From: Cecembia calidifontis
GTDB lineage: Bacteria > Bacteroidota > Bacteroidia > Cytophagales > Cyclobacteriaceae
Direction: 5' to 3'
Length of the DNA: 64,000 bases
NCBI RefSeq assembly: GCF_004216715.1
Contig: NZ_SGXG01000001.1
Location: 1,116,001-1,180,000, forward strand
Shown here: positions 1-8,593 of the stretch, one piece after another
How positions within the stretch are numbered: position 1 is the first letter of the stretch
Layout: each line of letters opens with the position of its first letter
Position numbers and translations under genes: made by a program
Notes under the pieces: model-generated
Seen by the model: only the letters and a program-made list of their open reading frames with translations
What the model was told of the DNA's origin: nothing
Database searches by the model: none

Positions 1-1
1 T

Positions 2-445
2 TTACTCGGTTTTAATTCAGATGAATTGACTGTGGAAATCAGAAATGGCAAAGTATATGTTTCCATGTCTGATAAACTATTGTTCAGGTCAGGAAGTGCT
101 GATGTAGAGCAAAAGGGAAGACAGGCTCTCCGTGTGTTGGGAGATGTGCTGAGAAAGAATGAAGAAATAGATGTATTGGTGGAAGGCCATACCGATAATG
201 TGCCCATTAGAACTGCCAGATTCAGAGATAACTGGGATTTAAGCGTGGCACGGGCAACATCTATTGTAAGGATACTGACAGATGAGCAAAATATTTCACC
301 TACAAGAGTTACAGCATCCGGAAAAGGTGAGTTTATGCCTAGGGCTTCCAACGATACTGCTGATGGCCGAGCACTTAACAGAAGGACAGAAATCATCTTA
401 TCTCCTAAATTGGATGAGCTGATGAAGATTTTGACAGGCAATTAA
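2..445 (+). CDS. OmpA/MotB-family C-terminal domain protein (5' end cut off)
   Basis: The reading frame is open through the left edge of the window, so only the last 147 residues of a longer protein are present. They form an OmpA-like peptidoglycan-binding domain: the LLF-GSA strand, the EGHTDN-P motif, DLSVARA and the closing N-RTEI motif are all visible. This family anchors outer-membrane or motor-type proteins non-covalently to peptidoglycan in the periplasm. A TTG at 26 could be misread as a start, but the in-frame sequence before it (LGFNSDE) reads as coding, so I treat the gene as partial. The missing N-terminal part would decide between an OmpA-like lipoprotein, a coiled-coil protein and a MotB type. 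Confidence 0.9.
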   Translation, partial: LLGFNSDELTVEIRNGKVYVSMSDKLLFRSGSADVEQKGRQALRVLGDVLRKNEEIDVLVEGHTDNVPIRTARFRDNWDLSVARATSIVRILTDEQNISPTRVTASGKGEFMPRASNDTADGRALNRRTEIILSPKLDELMKILTGN

Positions 446-664
446 GTTCTGTTGGGATCAATAGCTTTGTGTCTTTCGGTTTTGGAGGTATTCATCGAGA
501 ATTTATCTTAAAGACTGGAGGGCACAGAGCTATTTGTATAAAAATAAAGCAAAATTCCTTTTCCTGAATTTTTATATGCTTTTTTTGGGTAGCTTATTTA
601 TGATTTTTATACCTTTTGTTTGTGTTTACTTTGTATTCAACTTTGACATCAAACCATTTGAATT

Positions 665-1561
665 ATGAGAATATTCTTCACAGGAGGCTCAGGAAAAGCT
701 GGGAAATACGCTATACAGTACTTACTTGATCAAGGCCATAGGGTTTTGAATGTGGATTTAAAGCCTTTGGACCTCCCTGGTATACATAATCTGATAGCAG
801 ATATTACAGATTCCGGTCAGATGTTCAATGCCATGACTTCCTATGCAGGTTTTGATGAAATGGAAGCAGGTACCGGAGTACCAAAATTTGATGCTGTAGT
901 GCACTTTGCAGCCGTACCAAGAATTCTGATCAATCCGGACAATGAAACATTCAGGGTCAATACCGTGGGTACATATAATGTCATAGAAGCGGCTGTCAAG
1001 TTGGGGATCAAAAAGATTATCATAGCCTCTTCGGAGACTACCTATGGCATCTGTTTTTCAGATGGAAAAACCGATCCTAAATCCTTGCCCCTGGAGGAGG
1101 ATTATGATGTGGATCCTATGGACAGTTATGGACTGTCCAAAGTGGTTAACGAGCAGACGGCACGCAGCTTTCAGCGCCGCTCAGGTTTTGATATCTATGC
1201 CCTGCGCATCGGCAATGTCATCGAGCCCCATGAATATGAACTGCTTTTTCCACATTATTTCAAACATCCCGAGGTTCGGAGAAGAAATGCGTTTTGCTAT
1301 ATAGATGCAAGGGATTTAGGACAGATTGTGGATTTATGTCTGAAAAAAGATGGATTGGGTTATCAGGTATTCAATGCAGGTAATGACCACAATGGTGCCA
1401 TTATCCCCAGTAAAGAATTAGCGGCAAGATTTTTCCCGGGAGTGCCTCTTACCCGGGATCTTGAAGAACATGAGGCATTATTTTCCAATCGGAAAATCAA
1501 GGAAGTCCTTGGGTTTAAAGAGCAGCACAATTGGAGAAAGTATGTGAAGGTGGAAAAATGA
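665..1561 (+). CDS. NAD-dependent epimerase/dehydratase family protein
   Basis: A 298-residue extended short-chain dehydrogenase. The N-terminal Rossmann motif is TGGSGKAGK (residues 6-14). The catalytic residues follow the family pattern, with SSETTYG at 122-128 and the YGLSK Tyr155/Lys159 pair. Members act on nucleotide sugars or sugar acids (UDP-glucose 4-epimerase, uronate dehydrogenase and similar). The length is close to that of uronate dehydrogenases and short NDP-sugar epimerases, but the substrate cannot be fixed from sequence. There is no signal peptide, so the protein is cytosolic. It stands alone, with 219 bp upstream and about 120 bp downstream. Confidence 0.88.
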   Translation: MRIFFTGGSGKAGKYAIQYLLDQGHRVLNVDLKPLDLPGIHNLIADITDSGQMFNAMTSYAGFDEMEAGTGVPKFDAVVHFAAVPRILINPDNETFRVNTVGTYNVIEAAVKLGIKKIIIASSETTYGICFSDGKTDPKSLPLEEDYDVDPMDSYGLSKVVNEQTARSFQRRSGFDIYALRIGNVIEPHEYELLFPHYFKHPEVRRRNAFCYIDARDLGQIVDLCLKKDGLGYQVFNAGNDHNGAIIPSKELAARFFPGVPLTRDLEEHEALFSNRKIKEVLGFKEQHNWRKYVKVEK

Positions 1562-1683
1562 AACTTTGGCAGGCCAATTTAATCTCGAAAAATATATAAT
1601 GAGGATTGCAAATCCTCAACTGCTGAACTGTTTGAAATTTGAAGTTTCCCGCCTGGTCTCCAGGCTTTTTTTATATTTATAGT

Positions 1684-2745
1684 ATGAAACGGACCCTCAA
1701 CCCTATCTTTCTCCAAACTTCCCTGCAGAAAATGGTCGATAACAAATCCATTTTCAGTGTTGCCATGAAGGTGGAAAGTGGGGATGCGTCCTTATCCTGG
1801 TCAGGGGCTGCCGGCAGTATGCAGGCCGAAGACAAATACTTTATTGCTTCTGTGACAAAAATGTATATCACCGCGATCATAATGAAGCTGATTGATGAGG
1901 GAAAAATCCGTTTAGAATATAAAATCAATAAATACCTGCCGAGTGAATTCTCTACCAAACTTCATTTTTTCAAAGGGGTGGATTACTCGGATCAATTGAC
2001 CATCAAGCATTTGATTACCAACACCTCCGGCATTCCGGATTATTTTTTTCACAAACAGGAAAATGGGCGGACCGTTGCAGATGATTTGCTGGAAGGGAAG
2101 GATGAAGCTTGGCCACTGGAAAGGACCATTGGACTTATCAAAGGATTGAAACCCAAATTCAAACCGGGGAAAAAAGCAGCATACTCCGATTCGAATTACC
2201 AGCTTTTGGGAAAAATTATTGAGGAGGTTTCAGGGCTATCTATTCCAGAGATCATGAAGACATATATCTTCGATCACTTGGGGCTTAAAAATACCTATGT
2301 GTACCAAGATATATCGGATAACATTCCCGCTCCTTTTTATTATGGTTCCAAGAAATTGTGGCTTCCCAATTACATGGCCTCTATTGGACCGGAGGGGGGA
2401 ATTGTATCTACTGTGGATGAGGTAATGGTCTTTTTGAAAGCTTTTTTTGCAGGGTTCTTTTTCCCAAAAGAAAAAATAGGAACGCTAAAGGAATGGAAAA
2501 TGATTTTTCCTCCTCCCGGACTTTTCCAATTTGGGATTGGTCTCGAAAAATTATGGATTCCCCGGATTCTTTTCCCATTTAAATACCCCGGGGAAATTCT
2601 TGGTTTTTGGGGTCAGACGGGCACTTTTGCTTTTTTCAACCCTAAAACCGATCTATATTTCTGTGGGACTACCAATCAGGTCAATGGTGCAGGACACAGA
2701 AAAGCTTCTGGACTGATCATCAAAACCATCAAAAGCATGATTTGA
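1684..2745 (+). CDS. Serine hydrolase, beta-lactamase class C / S12 family
   Basis: A 353-residue protein when started at ATG 1684. A TTG-started frame from 1639 adds 15 unlikely residues. The S12 motifs are present: SVTK (nucleophile Ser56, Lys59), a YSD motif at about residue 167 standing for the usual YxN, and GQTG near the C terminus in place of the KTG/HTG box. Families with this fold act as DD-peptidases, esterases or amidases rather than true beta-lactamases. No signal peptide is visible, which is unusual for a cell-wall enzyme and favours a cytosolic esterase-like role. Its stop is one base from the AraC-family gene at 2747, so the two are probably co-transcribed. Confidence 0.88.
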   Translation: MKRTLNPIFLQTSLQKMVDNKSIFSVAMKVESGDASLSWSGAAGSMQAEDKYFIASVTKMYITAIIMKLIDEGKIRLEYKINKYLPSEFSTKLHFFKGVDYSDQLTIKHLITNTSGIPDYFFHKQENGRTVADDLLEGKDEAWPLERTIGLIKGLKPKFKPGKKAAYSDSNYQLLGKIIEEVSGLSIPEIMKTYIFDHLGLKNTYVYQDISDNIPAPFYYGSKKLWLPNYMASIGPEGGIVSTVDEVMVFLKAFFAGFFFPKEKIGTLKEWKMIFPPPGLFQFGIGLEKLWIPRILFPFKYPGEILGFWGQTGTFAFFNPKTDLYFCGTTNQVNGAGHRKASGLIIKTIKSMI

Positions 2746-2746
2746 A

Positions 2747-3655
2747 ATGAAAGGGGATCTGGAAATACCGGTCTATAAAGAGTTTAACGATTACTATGTG
2801 GCAGCGAATACCCCTCTGCGTTCAAAACATGATGAATTTAATATCTTGAGGTTTTGTGACCTTGGTGAAGAACTTGTTACCGGAATGGGACCTTTCAGCA
2901 TTGCTTATTACCAGATTGCCATTGGAAGTGACCTGAAGGCAGCCGTGGGGGTTTTTGATATCCGGGAGGAAATAGAAGATTATACCATGGTGATTTATTT
3001 GCCGGGTCAGATTTTATCCTGGGAGAAAAGAGGAAATTGGGAAGGATTTGTGGTCAATTTCAAAGAGTCATTTTTGAACCTTGGAAGTATGCCGCAGCAA
3101 ATGGACAGCTTTGGCTTTTTACATAGTGTTCAGCCGCTGGTGGTCCCCCTCGGTAAAAAGGAGTATAAGCAGTTAAGCCATTTTTTCGAATTGATGTTGC
3201 AGGAACAAGAAAGATTGGGTGAGGAAAACATCTTCGTAATCCGTAACCTGCTACAGGTAATGGTGGTGTATATCAACCGGATTGTTTCTGAAAGAAGAAA
3301 TGACGGAAGGTTTGTAGAGCTTCAATATCAAAAGATCGCTACAAAATTCAAAAGTTTGGTGCTTGAACATTACCTGCAAAATAGATCGGTCGCTTTTTAT
3401 GCTTCTCATTTGGAAATCACTCCTGCTTACCTGTCTGATGCTGTAAAAAAAGTATTTCAGACCTCTCCCAAAAACATCCTCAATGAAATCACTTTTTTAC
3501 ATGCCAAAACCCTCTTGTCAGCTTCAGATATAGGCATCAAGGAAGTAGCATGGAAGCTAAGTTTCGATGATTACAGCCATTTTGTAAAATTCTTCAAAAA
3601 AATGAGTGGGCTTACCCCTGCTGGTTTTAGGAAATCCTTGATAAAAGAGGACTAG
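2747..3655 (+). CDS. AraC-family transcriptional regulator
   Basis: A 302-residue protein with a poorly conserved N-terminal cupin-like sensor region (about 1-180) and a C-terminal double helix-turn-helix DNA-binding domain (about 205-300). The second helix-turn-helix carries the typical IKEVAWKLSFDDYSHFVKFFKK pattern split over residues near 263-285, ending in GLTPAGFR. The start lies one base after the stop of the S12 hydrolase, so the pair looks like one transcript and the regulator may control that hydrolase or itself. The effector is unknown. A hairpin with a T-run (3672-3726) follows. Confidence 0.9.
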   Translation: MKGDLEIPVYKEFNDYYVAANTPLRSKHDEFNILRFCDLGEELVTGMGPFSIAYYQIAIGSDLKAAVGVFDIREEIEDYTMVIYLPGQILSWEKRGNWEGFVVNFKESFLNLGSMPQQMDSFGFLHSVQPLVVPLGKKEYKQLSHFFELMLQEQERLGEENIFVIRNLLQVMVVYINRIVSERRNDGRFVELQYQKIATKFKSLVLEHYLQNRSVAFYASHLEITPAYLSDAVKKVFQTSPKNILNEITFLHAKTLLSASDIGIKEVAWKLSFDDYSHFVKFFKKMSGLTPAGFRKSLIKED

Positions 3656-3671
3656 AATAGGCCTATTGGAT

Positions 3672-3726
3672 AGCTTTCACAGTGAATCAGGTACCTGATT
3701 TTATACCAAATTCTGTGGCTTTTTTT
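3672..3726 (+). terminator. Probable rho-independent terminator after the AraC gene
   Basis: An outer CACAG/CTGTG stem (3678-3682 with 3713-3717) encloses a perfect 16-bp palindrome, AATCAGGTACCTGATT (3685-3700). A run of seven T residues follows at 3720-3726. It sits right after the AraC stop at 3655 and ends before the next gene. The loop is longer than in a classic terminator, so the call is moderate. Confidence 0.5.
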
Positions 3727-3797
3727 CCCATTAAATGTAGTGGTATTTAATGAAATTTACAGTAAATCAATAAGATGAAAAGTTAAACCCCACTACT

Positions 3798-5150
3798 ATG
3801 AAAACCCAGAAAATAAATAACCCAGCAGAAAAAGGCGCCCCTCAAGCGGTACCTAAGTACAATAAGCCCTTGGTCGGAAGGATGAAGTTTTACTACAAAA
3901 ATCCGATTGTAGATGCTTACTTTTCTTACCTTCTCGCCTTTGGGGCAAGAGGTGGGGCGGATGTAGGTGAAGCATTTGCAGCTGTCAGCAATGTCAATCA
4001 ATACGACACGGAAGCTTGGGTGCGGGAACTGACCAAAGTGGCCGACCTCGCGGAAAAGGATGCAGAAAGAAGCTTCTCCCGTGGACATCTCATCACTGCC
4101 AGAGAAACCTTCTTAAGGGTGTATTACCTCAACAGGGCCGCCTTGTTTAACCTCAGTCCTGTCAAAGAAACCAAGCGTTACAGTGAAATTCTGGACCATG
4201 CGGTCGCAAATTTCAGAAAGGCTGCTGCCCTATTCAACCCTCCCATAGAACCCATTGAAATTGATTTCGAAGGAAAAAAGTTGAAGGGTTATTTTATGAA
4301 ACCTGACAACAGCAATGTCAAAAGGCCTACCATTTACAATGTAGGAGGAGGAGAGTCCTTTAGTGAGGACATGTGTTTCCTTTTTGGGATTGGAGATCAG
4401 GAGCGTGGTTACAATGTCATCACGGTAGACCTTCCCGGGATGGGCAATACAGCCATTCAAGGAATGAAAATGGAGCCTACCATGGAAAAGCCCGTCAGTA
4501 AAGTGATTGATTACTTAGAAACCCGGCCTGATGTGGACATGGATAAATTGGCTGTCTTTGGCCCAAGTTTGGGAGGTTATACTGTGGCCAGAGCTGCTGC
4601 CTATGATAAGCGTATCAAAGCCATGATTGCAAACAGCATCATTTTGAATCAATATGAGTATTTGGTGCAGGCCAAAGAGCTTAAGGTTTTGGCCAAATAT
4701 GAAAACTTCCCCTTGTTCAAATTGATTACCAGGATATTTGGTTCCTGGTTGGCCGGTCTGTTTAATGTCATGGACATTTACAAATGGAGATGGCAGGTAG
4801 ATACGATTCAGGAATGGTTGGATGCCTGTAAGAAATTCACAGTAGACCCTTCGGATATTGATTGCCCCAGTCTTTTATTAGTAGGAGAGGATGAGTTGGC
4901 CTATTCGGCTACCCATGGATTTATAGCAGATGCCATGCAAAAGATCAAAAACCCCAAAGTGGATTTGGTGATCGGTAAAGGTGATCAAGGCGCTTCAGGC
5001 AAAAACATGCTTCCTAACATCACCCTAATTCGTCATACCGTTTTTGATTGGTTGGATGAAGTTTTCCAAAAAAATGAAGAAAAGGAAGTTCAGAATCCAA
5101 GCAGGTTGAAAATAAAGGATAATGTTGAATTAGGAATTAATGCCGTTTAG
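3798..5150 (+). CDS. FrsA-like alpha/beta hydrolase, 3' end replaced by an IS element
   Basis: A 450-residue alpha/beta-hydrolase with a helical N-terminal region (about 1-145), as in the FrsA/DUF1100 esterase family, and the nucleophile elbow GPSLGG (Ser257). The fold continues with a DLPGMG loop near 211 and a VGEDE acid region in the C-terminal third. No signal peptide is seen. The gene's 3' end is altered: the IS4-family element begins at 5138, inside codon 447. The present last residues (INAV) and the TAG stop are encoded by the inverted repeat of the element. Joining the two flanks across the target duplication gives the ancestral ending MNN and a TAG stop, 449 residues. The enzyme core is intact. 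Confidence 0.85.
   Translation: MKTQKINNPAEKGAPQAVPKYNKPLVGRMKFYYKNPIVDAYFSYLLAFGARGGADVGEAFAAVSNVNQYDTEAWVRELTKVADLAEKDAERSFSRGHLITARETFLRVYYLNRAALFNLSPVKETKRYSEILDHAVANFRKAAALFNPPIEPIEIDFEGKKLKGYFMKPDNSNVKRPTIYNVGGGESFSEDMCFLFGIGDQERGYNVITVDLPGMGNTAIQGMKMEPTMEKPVSKVIDYLETRPDVDMDKLAVFGPSLGGYTVARAAAYDKRIKAMIANSIILNQYEYLVQAKELKVLAKYENFPLFKLITRIFGSWLAGLFNVMDIYKWRWQVDTIQEWLDACKKFTVDPSDIDCPSLLLVGEDELAYSATHGFIADAMQKIKNPKVDLVIGKGDQGASGKNMLPNITLIRHTVFDWLDEVFQKNEEKEVQNPSRLKIKDNVELGINAV
5128..5137. repeat. Left target-site duplication of the IS4-family element
   Basis: AATTAGGAAT directly abuts the left inverted repeat. The identical 10 bp abut the right end at 6531-6540, as expected for IS4-family insertion. 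Confidence 0.9.
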
Positions 5151-5195
5151 TTAGTGGTTAATTAACTGAAATTCATTATATTAGAGGTATAAAAT

Positions 5196-5229
5196 AAGGC
5201 TTCCGAAAGCAGGGAGTGCTGGAAGCCTT
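5196..5229. terminator. Hairpin in the leader of the IS4-family element
   Basis: AAGGCTTCC (5196-5204) and GGAAGCCTT (5221-5229) form a perfect 9-bp stem, with an extra AGCA/TGCT pairing inside. It is placed between the outer end of the IS and the transposase. There it could stop outside transcripts from reading into the transposase, a known safeguard in IS elements. A/T-rich but not pure T tails lie on both sides, so terminator function is inferred. Confidence 0.55.
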
Positions 5230-5301
5230 AAAACTTTAATTGTAAATGAATTCAAGTTAAAACTAAGTTATGAAAAATTTATCATCGAAAGTAGGACTTC
5301 G

Positions 5302-6504
5302 GTGAAAGATTTTCTTCGTGACCGTTTCTTTTCCTTTGAAGTTCTTGTGCTTTTTATTTTGTCAAAGAGCAACAAAGGACTTAATATCTGCCTTGAAGAG
5401 TTTTTTGGGGAATCTTCCTTATCGCCCACTAAAAGTGCATTTACCCAGGCCAGGAAAAAACTGTGCTATACAGTTTTTAAAAAGCTTAACGGTTTGATCT
5501 GCAGTCTTTTTTACCAACATGCAAAGTTCAAGAAATGGAAGGGGCATAGGGTGCTTTCTGTTGATGGTTCAACACTTGAACTCCCGGATCATCCCTCCAT
5601 GTCAGAGAAGTTCAGCTATCATGGTTTTGGGCCCAATGCGGATGCGGGACATTACATGAGCAGGATATCTTACCTGTATGATGTTTACAACGGCCTTGTA
5701 CTGGATGCCGGTATGGAAAGCTACACCACTTCGGAAGCCACCCTATGTCATGCCCATCTTGGACATATTAAAGAAGGGGATCTTCTTGTGTGCGACAGGT
5801 ATTATGCATCACTGAGACTTTTTTTCGAATTGAAAGGAAAAGGGGCCGACTTTCTTTTCAGGATGAAAGACAATTGGTGGAAATGTGTCGAAGATTTTTC
5901 CCGAAGTAGTTCCTCTGATGCGGAATATACATTAATACTCCCTCCAAAATACAGATGGCTGCTTGAAAAGTATCCCTCGTTATCCCAAACCATGACCGTA
6001 AGACTGATCAAGAAAAAGAATAAGAAGGGTAAGATTTCAATATATGCGACTTCGCTGTTGGACAGGAAAAAATATACAGCCTCCTCTCTAATAAACCTGT
6101 ACAAACAGAGATGGGGAATAGAAGAAGCATATAAACTGATCAAATCAAGACTTGAAGTATCTGATTTTTCCGGCAAAACAGCATGGGCGGTCCAGCAGGA
6201 CTTCTATGCTAAGACCCTGATCATATCACTCTGCAATATTCTTTGCTATGATGTGGAGCCAAAAACCAAAACAGGACGGACATCAAAGTCAGCAAGGACC
6301 TTGATAATCAATAAAACTTATGCATTGTCAAAAACAAAATCCCTGATTCTTAAAATCAGAGATTTAATTGGTGAATTGGAGCAGATTATCCAGAAATATG
6401 TAAAGAAAATCGCTTCCAAAATAGAATATTCAAGAAGAAACCAGGTATTCAAGCGGAAATTCAGAGCTAAACTGAAATACTCAATGAATTACAAATCTAT
6501 TTAA
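5302..6504 (+). CDS. IS4-family transposase
   Basis: A DDE transposase of about 400 residues. The first Asp is in SVDGS (Asp88) and the second in VCDRYYAS (Asp165). The IS4 signature Y-(2)-R-(3)-E-(6)-K is exact at Tyr267, Arg270, Glu274 and Lys281, so all catalytic positions are kept. The GTG at 5302 is the first ordinary start codon. The frame remains open upstream to 5185 and reads plausibly as protein (SYEKFIIESRTS) just before it. The true start may therefore be further upstream at a rare codon, or translation may be deliberately weak. The gene ends 26 bp before the right end of the element. Confidence 0.93.
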   Translation: MKDFLRDRFFSFEVLVLFILSKSNKGLNICLEEFFGESSLSPTKSAFTQARKKLCYTVFKKLNGLICSLFYQHAKFKKWKGHRVLSVDGSTLELPDHPSMSEKFSYHGFGPNADAGHYMSRISYLYDVYNGLVLDAGMESYTTSEATLCHAHLGHIKEGDLLVCDRYYASLRLFFELKGKGADFLFRMKDNWWKCVEDFSRSSSSDAEYTLILPPKYRWLLEKYPSLSQTMTVRLIKKKNKKGKISIYATSLLDRKKYTASSLINLYKQRWGIEEAYKLIKSRLEVSDFSGKTAWAVQQDFYAKTLIISLCNILCYDVEPKTKTGRTSKSARTLIINKTYALSKTKSLILKIRDLIGELEQIIQKYVKKIASKIEYSRRNQVFKRKFRAKLKYSMNYKSI

Positions 6505-6530
6505 TCACATTCCTTAACTTAACGGCATTA

Positions 6531-6540
6531 AATTAGGAAT
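6531..6540. repeat. Right target-site duplication of the IS4-family element
   Basis: AATTAGGAAT, identical to 5128-5137. The same 10-mer occurs once more four bases downstream (6545-6554), so the target itself contained a short tandem duplication. Confidence 0.9.
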
Positions 6541-6581
6541 GAATAATTAGGAATTTGTAAGCAACTATTATTTTATACTAC

Positions 6582-7718
6582 ATGACAATTGCCCCGGTAA
6601 TGTCAAGATTCCTTGCAACAAACTTGACACTTCTAATGATTTTGGTGGGGGTTTTTGGAACTGAAAATCATCTTTCAGCCCAAAGGCTCCCATCAGCCAT
6701 GCTATCAGAACATCATCAAATTCAACTACGGGTCAGCCCACAGGTAGAACTGATATCTATTTTACAATCCATTGGAAATTATCCTGAAATATTACCTTTT
6801 TTGGTTTCCGCACAGGAATTTTCCTATCGCCAACGTGCCTTAGAACATTTTGGTCCTTTTTCTGGGCATGCCGCTGTAAAGATGTTTGACAGGCTTAGTG
6901 CGCAACCCAGGAAACTCAATTTTAATGCTCCTTCTTATATCATGCTCTTTACCAATCAGGTTTTACAGCTGAGAAATGATATTGAACTGGATGAATTTGT
7001 GCTTAACCGCATCGATGGACAAGACTCTTTGCTGGTATTCCTGGACCTGCTCAAGGATTTTGTAGAAGTTTCTGGATTTAGTGATTTTTTCAGCCAAAAC
7101 GAAAAATACTATTTTCAGACCATTGATCAGGCCAAAGACCAAATTGGAGATTTCAACTTTATCCGTGAATTGGAGGATTTTTATGGACAATCCCAACATT
7201 CCTACCATATTGTCCTGGTCTCCCTTTATCCCGCTCTGGGATTTGGGAATTCCTTGTTAAGGCATGATGGAAAAAGGGAGATTTACAATGTGATGGGAGC
7301 AGGGTCAATTAAAGAGGATATCCCCTTTTTTGGGGATGAAATCCATTTCAGATATATGATCCGCCATGAGTTCAGCCATCCTTTTGTCAATCCACTTACT
7401 GAAATGCATCGAGATAAGATAATGCCCTATTCCGAAAATTTCGAGTCTTTGCCTGAAAATGCCCGACAGCATGTTTGTGGGGAATGGGAGGAGTGCATCA
7501 ATGAGTTTATTATCCGGGCCATTACCACCTGGCTGGCCCGACAGGAATGTGAAAGCCTGGGAGACTGGGCTTACCAAAGAGAAAAAAGCAGAGGAGTGCC
7601 CTATTTAGATGAACTGCTGGAAAAAATCGATGCCTATCAAAACAATAGGAAGCAATATCCCACACTCCAAGAGTATTATCCAGAGCTTTTGAAAATCTTT
7701 ATGAATCCAAATCATTGA
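6582..7718 (+). CDS. DUF4932-like secreted metallopeptidase
   Basis: A 378-residue protein with an N-terminal hydrophobic segment ending near LSAQ (residue 34), read as a Sec signal peptide. The only strong functional motif is HEFSH (His262-Glu263-His266), a zinc-metalloprotease HExxH helix. It is followed by a downstream NEF-containing helix (Glu308) that could give the third ligand. The layout, with a long helical N-terminal half and the zinc helix in the last third, matches the Bacteroidota family usually annotated as DUF4932. Its substrate is unknown. It lies just outside the IS4-family element, 41 bp beyond the right target duplication, so IS-driven expression changes are possible. Confidence 0.75.
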   Translation: MTIAPVMSRFLATNLTLLMILVGVFGTENHLSAQRLPSAMLSEHHQIQLRVSPQVELISILQSIGNYPEILPFLVSAQEFSYRQRALEHFGPFSGHAAVKMFDRLSAQPRKLNFNAPSYIMLFTNQVLQLRNDIELDEFVLNRIDGQDSLLVFLDLLKDFVEVSGFSDFFSQNEKYYFQTIDQAKDQIGDFNFIRELEDFYGQSQHSYHIVLVSLYPALGFGNSLLRHDGKREIYNVMGAGSIKEDIPFFGDEIHFRYMIRHEFSHPFVNPLTEMHRDKIMPYSENFESLPENARQHVCGEWEECINEFIIRAITTWLARQECESLGDWAYQREKSRGVPYLDELLEKIDAYQNNRKQYPTLQEYYPELLKIFMNPNH

Positions 7719-7771
7719 AATTAGTTGACTGATAATTCCATTTTTTGGTTTGGATTTTACTAATATGAACA

Positions 7772-8593
7772 ATGCCCGAACTTTTGATTTTTAACTCTAT
7801 CGTTATTGTCATGGACACCATTCAACTTGAATACAGCATTAGGGGAAAAAAGAACAAAGAGACCCTTCTTTTTGTACATGGGGCGGGGGGAAGCATGATC
7901 CAGTTTCACCAACAACAGGAATTTTTCTCTGCCCAATACAAGGTAGTGTTGGTTTCCCTTAGGGGACATGGGGATTCTCCAAAACCCTCACCAAACACCA
8001 CTGATCAATATGCCTTAAACCTCTTTGCCGCGGATATCATCCAATTGATCAAAGACATTGATTTGGAGCATATCCATTTTGTAGGCAATTCTGCCGGAGG
8101 GGTGATAGGGTTTGAAGTAGTCAGTCAAATGCCTGAAAAATTCTTAAGCCTGACCACATTTGGCACTACGGGACAAATGAAATTCCCCAAATTTTTGGCT
8201 CCGGTATTCAGAGGTTTTGATGCCTTGATGCTCCGATATTTTAAAAATTGGTACCTGAATTTGATGGCATCCCAAACGGCCCTGAATGAGGAAGCCAAAG
8301 AAACATGCTTGCAAATGTTTGAAAAGGCAGTGGCTGCTATACCCCATTTCAGGTATAATTTGGTAAATTATGATTTCACTGGATTTATTGCGCAGTGTCC
8401 TGTCCCATATACCCTGATCCGATGTGAGTTTGACAAGGGAATCAACGGCATGTTAAAATCAACGCTAAAGGCCATGGGAGCCAATCCATCAGCAAAGGTG
8501 ATTGAATTAAAGGGCGTGGGCCATGTGGGCAACCTCGACGATCCTGTGGCTTTCAATAATTGCTTAAAGGACATCTTGAACAAGCTAGTATGA
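7772..8593 (+). CDS. Alpha/beta hydrolase (first of a tandem pair)
   Basis: A 273-residue hydrolase from ATG 7772, or 260 residues from the second in-frame ATG at 7811, which begins right before the first beta strand and may be the real start. The oxyanion HGAGG motif is at 36-40, and the nucleophile elbow GNSAGG places Ser108 (counted from 7772). The late GVGHVGN motif supplies the catalytic His. No signal peptide is convincing. The stop overlaps the start of the next hydrolase as ATGA, so the two are translationally coupled. Specificity (esterase, lactonase, haloperoxidase-like) cannot be told from sequence. Confidence 0.88.
   Translation: MPELLIFNSIVIVMDTIQLEYSIRGKKNKETLLFVHGAGGSMIQFHQQQEFFSAQYKVVLVSLRGHGDSPKPSPNTTDQYALNLFAADIIQLIKDIDLEHIHFVGNSAGGVIGFEVVSQMPEKFLSLTTFGTTGQMKFPKFLAPVFRGFDALMLRYFKNWYLNLMASQTALNEEAKETCLQMFEKAVAAIPHFRYNLVNYDFTGFIAQCPVPYTLIRCEFDKGINGMLKSTLKAMGANPSAKVIELKGVGHVGNLDDPVAFNNCLKDILNKLV

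Larger units (their letters stand above)
5138..6530 (+). mobile_element. Complete IS4-family insertion sequence, 1,393 bp
   Basis: Both ends are readable. The left end is TAATGCCGTTTAGTTAGTGG (5138-5157). The reverse complement of the right end (6511-6530) is TAATGCCGTTAAGTTAAGGA, identical over the first 16 positions except one. The TAATGCCG start resembles my recollection of the ends of the type element IS4. The element carries one transposase gene, is flanked by perfect 10-bp direct repeats, and shows no internal stop or frameshift, so it may still be active. A 9-bp-stem hairpin (5196-5229) lies between the left end and the transposase. Confidence 0.93.
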
